DNA from: Halioglobus japonicus
Lineage (GTDB): Bacteria; Pseudomonadota; Gammaproteobacteria; Pseudomonadales; Halieaceae
Length of the DNA stretch: 64,000 nucleotides
Direction: 5' to 3'
NCBI RefSeq assembly: GCF_001983995.1
Contig: NZ_CP019450.1
Span: 2,294,001 to 2,358,000 of the forward strand
In this document: in pieces, positions 56,255-64,000 of the stretch
Position numbering within the stretch: the first letter of the stretch is position 1
Layout of the letters: each line of letters begins with the position of its first letter
The notes under the pieces: model-generated
What the model was told of the DNA's origin: nothing
Seen by the model: the letters and a program-made list of their open reading frames with translations, nothing else
Databases searched by the model: none
Program-made: the position numbers and the translations under genes

Positions 56255-57778
56255 ATGTGTGGCCTGGTAGGACTCGTAGCGAGTCACAACGTCGCCCCGG
56301 ATATTTACGATGCCCTGACGGTGCTACAGCACCGCGGTCAGGATGCGGCCGGTATCATGACCTGCGAAGGCGGGCGTTTCAGTCTGCGCAAAAGTGAGGG
56401 CCTGGTGCGCGATGTATTTCGCCAGCATCACATGCAGCGCCTCGAAGGGCAGATCGGGATTGGCCACGTGCGCTATCCCACCGCTGGCAGCTCCGGCCCG
56501 GCCCTGGCTCAGCCTTTCTATGTGAATTCACCTTACGGTATTGCCCTTGCTCACAACGGTAACCTGACCAATACCGAGCAGTTGGCGCGCGAGCTGTTTC
56601 AGGATGACCTGCGTCATTTGAACACCGACTCGGACTCCGAGGTCCTTCTCAATGTATTCGCCCACGAACTCCAGACACTGGGCAAGTTGAGCCCGGAAGC
56701 CACGGATATCTTCAGTGCGGTTGAGTCGCTGCACAAGCGCTGCCGCGGCGGCTATGCTGTCGTCAGCCTGATCGTGAATTACGGTGTCGTCGGTTTTCGT
56801 GACCCGCTGGGAATTCGCCCGCTGGTGGTGGGGGAGCGCGAGGGCCCCGATGGCCGCAAAGAGCACATGATTGCCTCGGAGAGCGTGGCCCTGGACGTGC
56901 TGGGCTTTAACCTGCTCGGCGACGTTGCCCCCGGCGAAGCGGTATTCATCGATATGGACGGTCAGCTGCATCGCCGTCAGTGCGCGCAAGCGCCGCAACT
57001 CAAGCCCTGTATTTTTGAGCATGTGTATTTCGCCCGCCCCGATTCGCTGATGGATGGTATTTCGGTGTATAAAACCCGGATGCGTCAGGGTGCTGCACTG
57101 GCCGAGAAGATTAAACGCGAACGCCCCGATCTGGAAATCGATGTCATTATCCCGATTCCCGATACCAGTCGAATTGCAGCGCAGTCGATGGCCCATGAGC
57201 TGGGCATCAAATTCCGTGAAGGGTTCATGAAGAATCGCTATATCGGCCGCACATTCATCATGCCCGGCCAGAGTCAGCGCAAGAAGTCCGTGCGCCAGAA
57301 ACTCAACCCGGTACCGTTGGAGTTTGAGGGAAAGAATGTGATGCTGGTGGACGATTCGATTGTGCGTGGCACCACGTGTCGCCAGATCATTGAAATGGCG
57401 CGCGACGCTGGGGCCAAGAATGTGTTTTTCGCCTCTGCCGCGCCACCGGTGCGTTATCCCAACGTGTACGGCATCGATATGCCCTCCGCCAGCGAGCTGA
57501 TTGCCCACGACCGCACCGTGGATGAGGTCTGCGAGTTGATCGGCGCTGACTGGCTGGTGTACCAGGATCTCGATGACCTGGTGCGCTGTTCGGCCGACGG
57601 CAATCCCGATATCAGTGGTTTCGATTGTTCGGTATTCAGCGGTGAGTACGTTACCGGTGACGTCGACAAGGGTTATCTCGAGCGCATCGAGTCGCTGCGC
57701 AACGATGAGGCCCAGAGCATGAAGCGGGCGGCAGCAACCGAAGAAGGTGCCGTTGTGGGCATCCACAACAACGCGTGA
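56255..57778 (+). CDS. purF: Amidophosphoribosyltransferase
   Basis: A 507-residue enzyme for the first step of purine synthesis, PRPP plus glutamine to phosphoribosylamine. MCGLVGLV exposes the N-terminal nucleophile Cys after Met removal, and the class II glutaminase domain continues with [10 protein letters not shown] and AHNGNLTN. The phosphoribosyltransferase half contains the PRPP loop [13 protein letters not shown] near residue 365 and CGGC-free surroundings, so no iron-sulfur cluster is implied. It lies directly after cvpA and is followed by metZ 10 bases on. Confidence 0.97.
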   Translation: MCGLVGLVASHNVAPDIYDALTVLQHRGQDAAGIMTCEGGRFSLRKSEGLVRDVFRQHHMQRLEGQIGIGHVRYPTAGSSGPALAQPFYVNSPYGIALAHNGNLTNTEQLARELFQDDLRHLNTDSDSEVLLNVFAHELQTLGKLSPEATDIFSAVESLHKRCRGGYAVVSLIVNYGVVGFRDPLGIRPLVVGEREGPDGRKEHMIASESVALDVLGFNLLGDVAPGEAVFIDMDGQLHRRQCAQAPQLKPCIFEHVYFARPDSLMDGISVYKTRMRQGAALAEKIKRERPDLEIDVIIPIPDTSRIAAQSMAHELGIKFREGFMKNRYIGRTFIMPGQSQRKKSVRQKLNPVPLEFEGKNVMLVDDSIVRGTTCRQIIEMARDAGAKNVFFASAAPPVRYPNVYGIDMPSASELIAHDRTVDEVCELIGADWLVYQDLDDLVRCSADGNPDISGFDCSVFSGEYVTGDVDKGYLERIESLRNDEAQSMKRAAATEEGAVVGIHNNA

Positions 57779-57788
57779 GGCACCCACA

Positions 57789-58991
57789 ATGACTGATAAT
57801 TTTGACGACCCCCTGGCGGGCGCCGAGCTGGATACGCTGGCCGTGCGAGCGGGTATTGCACGCACCCACGAGGGCGAGCACTCCGAGCCAATTTTTTTGA
57901 CCTCCAGCTACGTTTTCGACAGCGCCGCCGAGGCCGCAGCTCGTTTTGGTGGTGAGGAAGCGGGTAACGTCTACTCGCGCTATACTAATCCCACAGTTCG
58001 CACGTTTGAACAGCGCATAGCGGCTCTCGAAGGCGGTGAAGCTGCGGTAGGCACCGCCTCGGGAATGGCGGCGATACTGTCGACAGCGATGGCACTTCTC
58101 AAGGCGGGTGATCATGTTGTGTGTTCGCGCGACGTTTTCGGCACCACGACCAATCTGTTTGGCAAGTATCTGGCGAAGTTTGGCATTGAGACCAGCTTCG
58201 TGCCCTTGCTTGATACCGCAGCCTGGGAGGCGGCAATCCGCCCCGACACTGCGATGCTGTTCATGGAAACGCCTTCCAATCCGCTGTGTGAAGTGGCGGA
58301 TCTGAACTACTTCTCGCAATTGGCGAAAGCGAATAATTGCCTGTTGGTCGTAGATAACTGTTTCTGCACTCCGGCACTGCAGCAGCCTATTGCCCTGGGT
58401 GCCGATATTGTCATGCACTCGGCCACCAAGTACCTGGATGGCCAGGGGCGTTGTGTTGGCGGCGCAGTGGTTGGACGAAGTGAGCATATGGCGGAGGTAG
58501 AGACATTTCTGCGTACCTGCGGCCCGACCATGAGTGCGTTTAACGCCTGGGTATTCCTGAAAGGATTGGAAACGCTGCGACTGCGTATGCAGGCACACTG
58601 CGATTCGGCCCTGACCCTGGCCCGCTGGCTGCGCGAGCAACCTGAAGTGGAACGCGTTTACTACGCCGGACTGGAAGATCACCCGGGCCACGCCCTGGCC
58701 CGACAGCAGCAGCGAGCCTTTGGCGGTGTGCTGTCATTCCAGGTGAAGGGCGGTCGCGAGCAGGCCTGGCAGTGTATCGACGGTACCCGCATTCTGTCGC
58801 TAACGGCTAACCTGGGTGACGCCAAAACCACCATAGTGCATCCGGCAACGACTACCCATGGGCGGCTTACCGACGAGCAGCGCGAGTTGGCAGGTATCGG
58901 CCAAAACCTGATTCGGGTCTCGGTGGGTCTGGAGGACGTGGCAGATATCCAGGCCGATTTGCGGCGGGGTTTTGACGCCATACTCGCATAA
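57789..58991 (+). CDS. metZ: O-succinylhomoserine sulfhydrylase
   Basis: About 400 residues from ATG 57789. This PLP enzyme of the Cys/Met metabolism family makes homocysteine from O-succinylhomoserine and sulfide. YSRYTNPTVRTFEQRIAALE near residue 60 and MHSATKYLDGQGRCVGG with the PLP Lys near residue 210 are diagnostic, and VVDNCFCTPALQQP provides the cofactor Asp. Its position after purF is the pseudomonad order. The alternative name is homocysteine synthase. Confidence 0.95.
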   Translation: MTDNFDDPLAGAELDTLAVRAGIARTHEGEHSEPIFLTSSYVFDSAAEAAARFGGEEAGNVYSRYTNPTVRTFEQRIAALEGGEAAVGTASGMAAILSTAMALLKAGDHVVCSRDVFGTTTNLFGKYLAKFGIETSFVPLLDTAAWEAAIRPDTAMLFMETPSNPLCEVADLNYFSQLAKANNCLLVVDNCFCTPALQQPIALGADIVMHSATKYLDGQGRCVGGAVVGRSEHMAEVETFLRTCGPTMSAFNAWVFLKGLETLRLRMQAHCDSALTLARWLREQPEVERVYYAGLEDHPGHALARQQQRAFGGVLSFQVKGGREQAWQCIDGTRILSLTANLGDAKTTIVHPATTTHGRLTDEQRELAGIGQNLIRVSVGLEDVADIQADLRRGFDAILA

Positions 58992-59012
58992 CCCACAACG
59001 CGGAAAACAATA

Positions 59013-59933
<921 letters not shown>

Positions 59934-59941
59934 TTCCGCCC

Positions 59942-60940
59942 ATGGCCGGCGCAGCGGGAACAGGCTCTAATCCAGATATTCGCGCCCGCCTGCGGCAGCG
60001 TTTCCGGGAGTGGATTAATCGGCGGATTCCGCCGTCAAGATCTGTGGTCCTGGACCAGAAGCGCCTGTTTATTTTTCCGTCCGGAGTCGGGTTCTTCTTT
60101 GGTCTTTGCCTGTTGGTCATGCTGCTGGCGGCGATTAACTTTCAGAACAACCTCAGCTATGGCCTGACTTTTCTGCTCGCGACCCTGTTTGTGTTGGCTG
60201 TCCTGCATACGTTTGCGAATCTGTCCGGGTTGGAGATACAGGCAATACGCGCCAGGCCCGCCTTCCCAGGGCAGCAAACTGAATTCGAGTTACGTGTGTC
60301 GCGCACCAAGAAACGCGAATACTTCGGCGTATTTTTCCGCTTTGAACAGGGGTCGAGTGCGCGCCTGAATCTGGTGGACGAAGACAGCGGTAGCATCCAC
60401 CTGATGGCTCCGGTGGAGAAACGCGGATGGCATCACCCTGGCAGATTGCGTATCGAGTCGACCTATCCACTAGGCCTGGTGCGTTGTTGGACCTGGATTG
60501 ATCTCGATTTACATGCGCTTGTCTACCCTCGGCCGCTGCCCAGTGCCGAACTGCCTGGCCTGGCCAAAGATCAGCCGGACGGTGCAGCTATGCCGGTGGC
60601 AGGGTCCGATGACTTCTTCGGTTTTCGCGACTATCGGGAAGGCGATTCATTGCGGCAAATCCACTGGAAAGGCCTGGCACGCGGCGGCAAGGTGCAGACC
60701 AAGCAATACACGGCCTATGCCGATCGCAGTGTGTGGTTGGACTGGGAGATGTTCCCCGGCCTCGGCACAGAGCAGCGTTTGTCCCACCTGTGCTACTGGG
60801 CGCTGGAATTTGATCGGCAGGGGCAGGAGTATGGCCTGCGTCTCCCGGACCTTAACATTGCGCCGGACGTCGGTGAACGTCACCGCGAACGTATTCTGCA
60901 GGCGCTGGCGCTGTATGGTATCGAGGGTGGCCCCTCGTGA
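59942..60940 (+). CDS. DUF58 domain-containing protein
   Basis: A 332-residue protein with two membrane helices near residues 44-80 (FFFGLCLLVMLLAAINF and LTFLLATLFVLAVLHTFANL). The family signature FFGFRDYREGDSLRQIHWKGLAR lies near residue 225 and is thought to bind a MoxR partner. It sits between the MoxR gene and the transglutaminase gene, and its stop overlaps the next GTG by four bases, so all three are co-translated. The module is proposed to mature or regulate an envelope protein. Confidence 0.92.
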   Translation: MAGAAGTGSNPDIRARLRQRFREWINRRIPPSRSVVLDQKRLFIFPSGVGFFFGLCLLVMLLAAINFQNNLSYGLTFLLATLFVLAVLHTFANLSGLEIQAIRARPAFPGQQTEFELRVSRTKKREYFGVFFRFEQGSSARLNLVDEDSGSIHLMAPVEKRGWHHPGRLRIESTYPLGLVRCWTWIDLDLHALVYPRPLPSAELPGLAKDQPDGAAMPVAGSDDFFGFRDYREGDSLRQIHWKGLARGGKVQTKQYTAYADRSVWLDWEMFPGLGTEQRLSHLCYWALEFDRQGQEYGLRLPDLNIAPDVGERHRERILQALALYGIEGGPS

Positions 60941-62922
60941 AGCTCGAGCAACAGATTCCGCGCAATGCGTTGGTATGGATTGTACTGGCGCTGTTTCTGC
61001 TGGTAGCGCCCCACGTGCAGCGTGTTCCCATCTGGGTGGTGCTGGTGTTTGTGGCGGCAGCCGGCTGGCGCATTATGGTGTATCGCGGTGTGTGGTCGTT
61101 CCCTCGCTGGCCAGTCAAGCTGGGGCTGATTCTGGCTGCTTTTGCGGGCATTTTATTCAGTTTCCGCACCATCGTTGGCCTAGAACCGACGGTGGCGCTG
61201 TTGCTCACTGCGTTTGCGCTCAAGCTGCTGGAGTTGTCAGAGCGCAAAGATGCGTATGTGCTCTTGTTCCTGGGCTACTTTGTGATTTTGACGGTGTTCC
61301 TGTTCAGCCAGGACATCCTGGTGGTCCTGCTCTGCCTGTCTAACACCGTGGTGGTGACCGCCGCGCTGGTCGCACTGCACAGGCCGGGGGAAGATCGCTT
61401 TACGTTCCGTCCCCTGCGGCTGTCGACGGTGATGCTGGCGCAATCCATTCCGCTGATGCTGGTGCTGTTTTTCCTTTTTCCCCGCATAGGGCCTCTGTGG
61501 ACCGTACCCATTAAGAGCCAGGCCGCGCGCACGGGGATGTCGGATTTTATGAAGCCGGGGGATGTGTCGCGCCTGAGCCGCTCCGGGGACGTGGCATTCC
61601 GGGTGCAGTTTGAGGGCGACGTGCCTGCACAGGATCAATTGTACTGGCGCGGTATTGTCATGAGCCGGCTGCGCGGCGGTGCCTGGAGCAGTCTCAGTCA
61701 CTTTGCGGCGCCGCCGGATGAGCGCAAACCGGTCGAGCCGGAACTTGTCGGTGACTCACTGCGTTACTCGATTATCATGGAGCCCACCCAGCAGCATTGG
61801 GTGTACAGCCTGCGCTATGGTCGTTCGAACGACAGTGGCATTGTGAACGCGGCGGACTATCGATTGTTCCGCATGACAGAGATCGAGGACGACTACTTCT
61901 ACGAAGTGCAGACCTGGCCCGATGCACAGCTTGAGCCGACTCTATCCGAGTGGCGCAGAGAGGTCGAACTGCGTCTGCCCGGCGACAACAATCCGCGCAT
62001 GCGGGCACTCGCCAGGGAGATGGCCAGTGCTTCCGGTGGTAGTCGTGAAATTGTCGACCAGGCATTGGCGCTGTTTGCCAATGAGCCCTTTGGGTACACA
62101 TTAAGCCCGCCGCTGTTGCCTGAGCAGGATTCTATCGACGCGTTCTTGTTCGGTACCCGCTCGGGTTTTTGTGAACACTATGCCTCTGCCTTTGTGCACC
62201 TGATGCGCGCGGCGGGTGTGCCGGCGCGGGTCGTGGCCGGCTATCAGGGCGGCGAGATCAATCCGGTTAATGGCACTGTTATTGTCCACCAGTTTGACGC
62301 CCATGCCTGGGCGGAAGTCTGGCATGAGGGCGAGGGCTGGGTGCGGGTGGATCCGACAGCTGCTGTATCCCCCGAGCGTATCGAGCTTGGGCTCGAGGAG
62401 GCGCTGTCGGGCGAGGGGTCTTTTCTTGCTGATTCACCGCTGTCGCCGCTGCGGTTTCGCGGGGTGAACTGGGTAAACCAGTTGCGCCTGCGCTACGACG
62501 CGATTACCTACCGCTGGCAGAGCTGGGTGACCGGCTTCGACAGTGATCGGCAGTACCAGTTACTGAGCAACTGGTTTGGCGAATTCAGCGCACAGAAGTT
62601 CGCGCTGGTGCTGCTCGGGGCCGGTGTGCTGGTGTTTGCGCCGGTGGTGATTACCCTGATGTTGCAACGCAAAACCGTGCAACAGCGCGAAATGGACAGG
62701 CTATACCTCAAGTTCTGTGAGCGCCTGGCCAGAATGGGTGTGGAGCGCGGTGCCGGAGAAGGGCCGGATCAGTATGCGCGACGGGCATCGGCGCAGTTGC
62801 CGCGGTTGGCCGAGCAGATTGGCGAGGTGAACAGAGTGTATCAGGCGCTGGCCTATGCACCGGCCGCACAAGAGGCGCGCGGGCTGCAGCAACTGGCGAG
62901 CGCCATTAAGCGAGTGAATTGA
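60937..62922 (+). CDS. tgpA: TgpA-like transglutaminase membrane protein
   Basis: A 661-residue integral membrane protein starting at GTG 60937, which overlaps the DUF58 stop. About five or six N-terminal helices lie within residues 8-180. A periplasmic transglutaminase-like domain then shows the triad: Cys in GFCEHYASAF, His in HQFDAHAWAEVW and Asp in GWVRVDPTAAV. A final transmembrane helix at about 563-583 precedes a cytoplasmic C-terminus. TgpA of Pseudomonas is essential for growth and is a periplasmic transglutaminase; the acceptor here is not known. Confidence 0.93.
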   Translation: MKLEQQIPRNALVWIVLALFLLVAPHVQRVPIWVVLVFVAAAGWRIMVYRGVWSFPRWPVKLGLILAAFAGILFSFRTIVGLEPTVALLLTAFALKLLELSERKDAYVLLFLGYFVILTVFLFSQDILVVLLCLSNTVVVTAALVALHRPGEDRFTFRPLRLSTVMLAQSIPLMLVLFFLFPRIGPLWTVPIKSQAARTGMSDFMKPGDVSRLSRSGDVAFRVQFEGDVPAQDQLYWRGIVMSRLRGGAWSSLSHFAAPPDERKPVEPELVGDSLRYSIIMEPTQQHWVYSLRYGRSNDSGIVNAADYRLFRMTEIEDDYFYEVQTWPDAQLEPTLSEWRREVELRLPGDNNPRMRALAREMASASGGSREIVDQALALFANEPFGYTLSPPLLPEQDSIDAFLFGTRSGFCEHYASAFVHLMRAAGVPARVVAGYQGGEINPVNGTVIVHQFDAHAWAEVWHEGEGWVRVDPTAAVSPERIELGLEEALSGEGSFLADSPLSPLRFRGVNWVNQLRLRYDAITYRWQSWVTGFDSDRQYQLLSNWFGEFSAQKFALVLLGAGVLVFAPVVITLMLQRKTVQQREMDRLYLKFCERLARMGVERGAGEGPDQYARRASAQLPRLAEQIGEVNRVYQALAYAPAAQEARGLQQLASAIKRVN

Positions 62923-63416
62923 TGATTAGAGATGTCAGTCATGCCGACGCAGCCGCTTTGGCCGCGATCTACAACCACTATATTGAGAACACAGTAGCGA
63001 CGTTCGAAGAGGATGCCCTGACGGAAGCGGCGTTCGTTCAGCGTATTGACGCTGTGCTTGACGCCGGGTTTCCCTGGTTGGTGCTGGAGGAGGGCGGCGA
63101 GCTGCTTGGCTACGCCTATGCGGCGCGTTTCAAGGAGCGTGTTGCCTATCGGTATTCAGTGGAGAGCACGGTATATCTCAAACCCGGTGTCACAGGCGGC
63201 GGGCGAGGCACGGCGCTCTATGAGGCGCTCTTTGCGCGCCTGCAGCCGTTAGGTATCCATGCGGTTATCGGTGGCATTACCCTGCCAAACCCTGCCAGCG
63301 TGGCCTTGCATGAAAAGCTCGGCATGGAGCAGGTAGCCCACTTTCCGGAAGTGGGCTTTAAGCAGGGGAAGTGGCTGGACGTCGGTTACTGGCAGCTAAA
63401 CTTTGAGAGTACGTAA
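62922..63416 (+). CDS. GNAT-family N-acetyltransferase (phosphinothricin acetyltransferase-like)
   Basis: A 164-residue GNAT protein resembling Pat/YncA. Its start is ATG 62922, sharing one base with the stop of the transglutaminase gene. IRDVSHADAAALAAIYNHY opens the family, YRYSVESTVYLKPGVTGGGRGTAL (read as YSVESTVYLKPG then GGGRGTAL) contains the acetyl-CoA pyrophosphate loop, and LPNPASVALHEKLGM marks the C-terminal strand. It acetylates a small amine, perhaps methionine sulfone, sulfoximine or a similar compound. It overlaps the convergent DUF2855 gene by about 30 bases. Confidence 0.88.
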   Translation: MIRDVSHADAAALAAIYNHYIENTVATFEEDALTEAAFVQRIDAVLDAGFPWLVLEEGGELLGYAYAARFKERVAYRYSVESTVYLKPGVTGGGRGTALYEALFARLQPLGIHAVIGGITLPNPASVALHEKLGMEQVAHFPEVGFKQGKWLDVGYWQLNFEST

Positions 63417-64000
63417 CCGCTGCGGGGCGAAAAATTCCCGGCCAAGACTTGCTGGTAGGTCTGGGCGATAGCCTCGCGACCTTCGCTGGCATCAATCTCC
63501 ATCCAGCCGCCGGCGAATTCACAGAAGGCCTGCCATTGGTCTGCCAGGTGTTGCGCAAAGCGCTCGCCACCCCATTCGCTAATCCGTTTCTCAGCCTGGT
63601 GGGGCGCAAAAAACATCACCGGATCCGGGCCCGGCATATCCGGGCCTGCGCCAGCGCGTTGGTCCCAATGGGACGCACCCACCAGGCAGGAGTAGCGCAG
63701 CGAATCTCCCAGTTGTTCATGGAGAGTACGCAACAGCGTGCCGTCGCCGGCAAAGTCTACAATGGCGCTGGGGGTCTGGTTGCCCAGTGTCGCCGCCTCG
63801 TCGTAGGTAACTACCCGGTCGTAACAGTCAAGGGATTCCACAAACGCTTTATTACGCGCTGAGGTGAGCCCGACAATGGCATAGTCTGCATCGCGGTTCG
63901 CGCGGTTGTGCTGTAAACAGAAGGCCATGCCGATCGCCGTTTTGCTCGACGCGCTGGTCAGGTGCAGTTCGCGGGCGCCAAACATGGCCTGGTCGGCAAA
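63386..64000 (-). CDS. DUF2855 family protein, C-terminal part
   Basis: The reverse strand is open from the right edge to a stop at 63386, about 204 residues. FGARELHLTSASSKTAIGMA, YAIVGLTSARNKAFVESLDCYD and YSCLVGASHWDQRAG are hallmarks of DUF2855, a family resembling NAD(P)-dependent medium-chain reductases without the usual glycine motif. The N-terminus is beyond the window. The reaction is unknown. It is convergent with the GNAT gene, and the ends overlap by about 30 bases. Confidence 0.85.
   Translation of the reverse strand, partial: FADQAMFGARELHLTSASSKTAIGMAFCLQHNRANRDADYAIVGLTSARNKAFVESLDCYDRVVTYDEAATLGNQTPSAIVDFAGDGTLLRTLHEQLGDSLRYSCLVGASHWDQRAGAGPDMPGPDPVMFFAPHQAEKRISEWGGERFAQHLADQWQAFCEFAGGWMEIDASEGREAIAQTYQQVLAGNFSPRSGYVLSKFSCQ

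Noticed and set aside
56528..57865. A 445-codon open frame on the minus strand across purF
   Set aside because: Antisense to intact purF, no ribosome binding site, and a residue composition that mirrors purF codons.

Overview
The window looks like chromosomal DNA of a marine gammaproteobacterium, most likely of the Halieaceae/OM60-NOR5 or a neighbouring Cellvibrionales-type group. This is inferred from moderately GC-rich coding, from the core block leuC-leuD-leuB-asd-fimV-truA-trpF-trpB-trpA-accD-folC-dedD-cvpA-purF-metZ, which resembles the pseudomonad/Cellvibrionales order, and from accessory genes for acyl-CoA, Rieske dioxygenase and flavin-dependent oxidation chemistry. No species can be named from sequence alone.

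Layout. 1-2 kb: start of a short-chain dehydrogenase and a lipoprotein alpha/beta hydrolase. 1.9-2.63 kb: a gene-poor stretch with a decayed coiled-coil reading frame, a terminator, a partial tRNA-Arg copy, short direct repeats and an intact tRNA-Arg(CCT), read here as the scar of an integrative element. 2.7-5.3 kb: TetR regulator divergent from a ring-hydroxylating dioxygenase alpha/beta pair. 5.4-9.7 kb: soluble lytic transglycosylase, then an ArsS-type radical SAM enzyme with two glycosyltransferase-family genes. 9.7-18.8 kb: YciH, SlyX, a paired acyl-CoA dehydrogenase operon, a RecB-like protein of unknown role, epoxide hydrolase, a Gram-negative sortase with its likely substrate, and an MBL-fold hydrolase. 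18.9-27.4 kb: PlsC-like acyltransferase, methyltransferase, TamA/TamB, OmpA-like lipoprotein, YdjM-like membrane protein. 27.4-39 kb: aminotransferase, acyl-CoA synthetase, pyruvate phosphate dikinase, LLM oxidoreductase, two uncharacterised envelope proteins, an HTH protein with a histone-like tail, RlmKL. 39-42 kb: oxidoreductase, flavodoxin-fold protein, thioesterase and a LysR regulator divergent from leuC. 42.3-59 kb: leucine, aspartate-family, tryptophan, fatty-acid, folate, purine and methionine biosynthesis around fimV. 59-64 kb: MoxR-DUF58-transglutaminase module, GNAT acetyltransferase, and a truncated DUF2855 gene.

Two themes stand out. First, five otherwise normal genes (dioxygenase alpha, slt, arsS, a methyltransferase, tamB) each carry a single missing base inside a G or C run. 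That uniform pattern suggests undercalled homopolymers in the assembly more than five real pseudogenes. I annotate each as one gene with a frameshift. Second, the accessory content includes a two-gene sortase/substrate system in a diderm, a probable arsenosugar-type module, and a tRNA integration scar. I found no CRISPR array, no intact insertion sequence and no convincing defence island.
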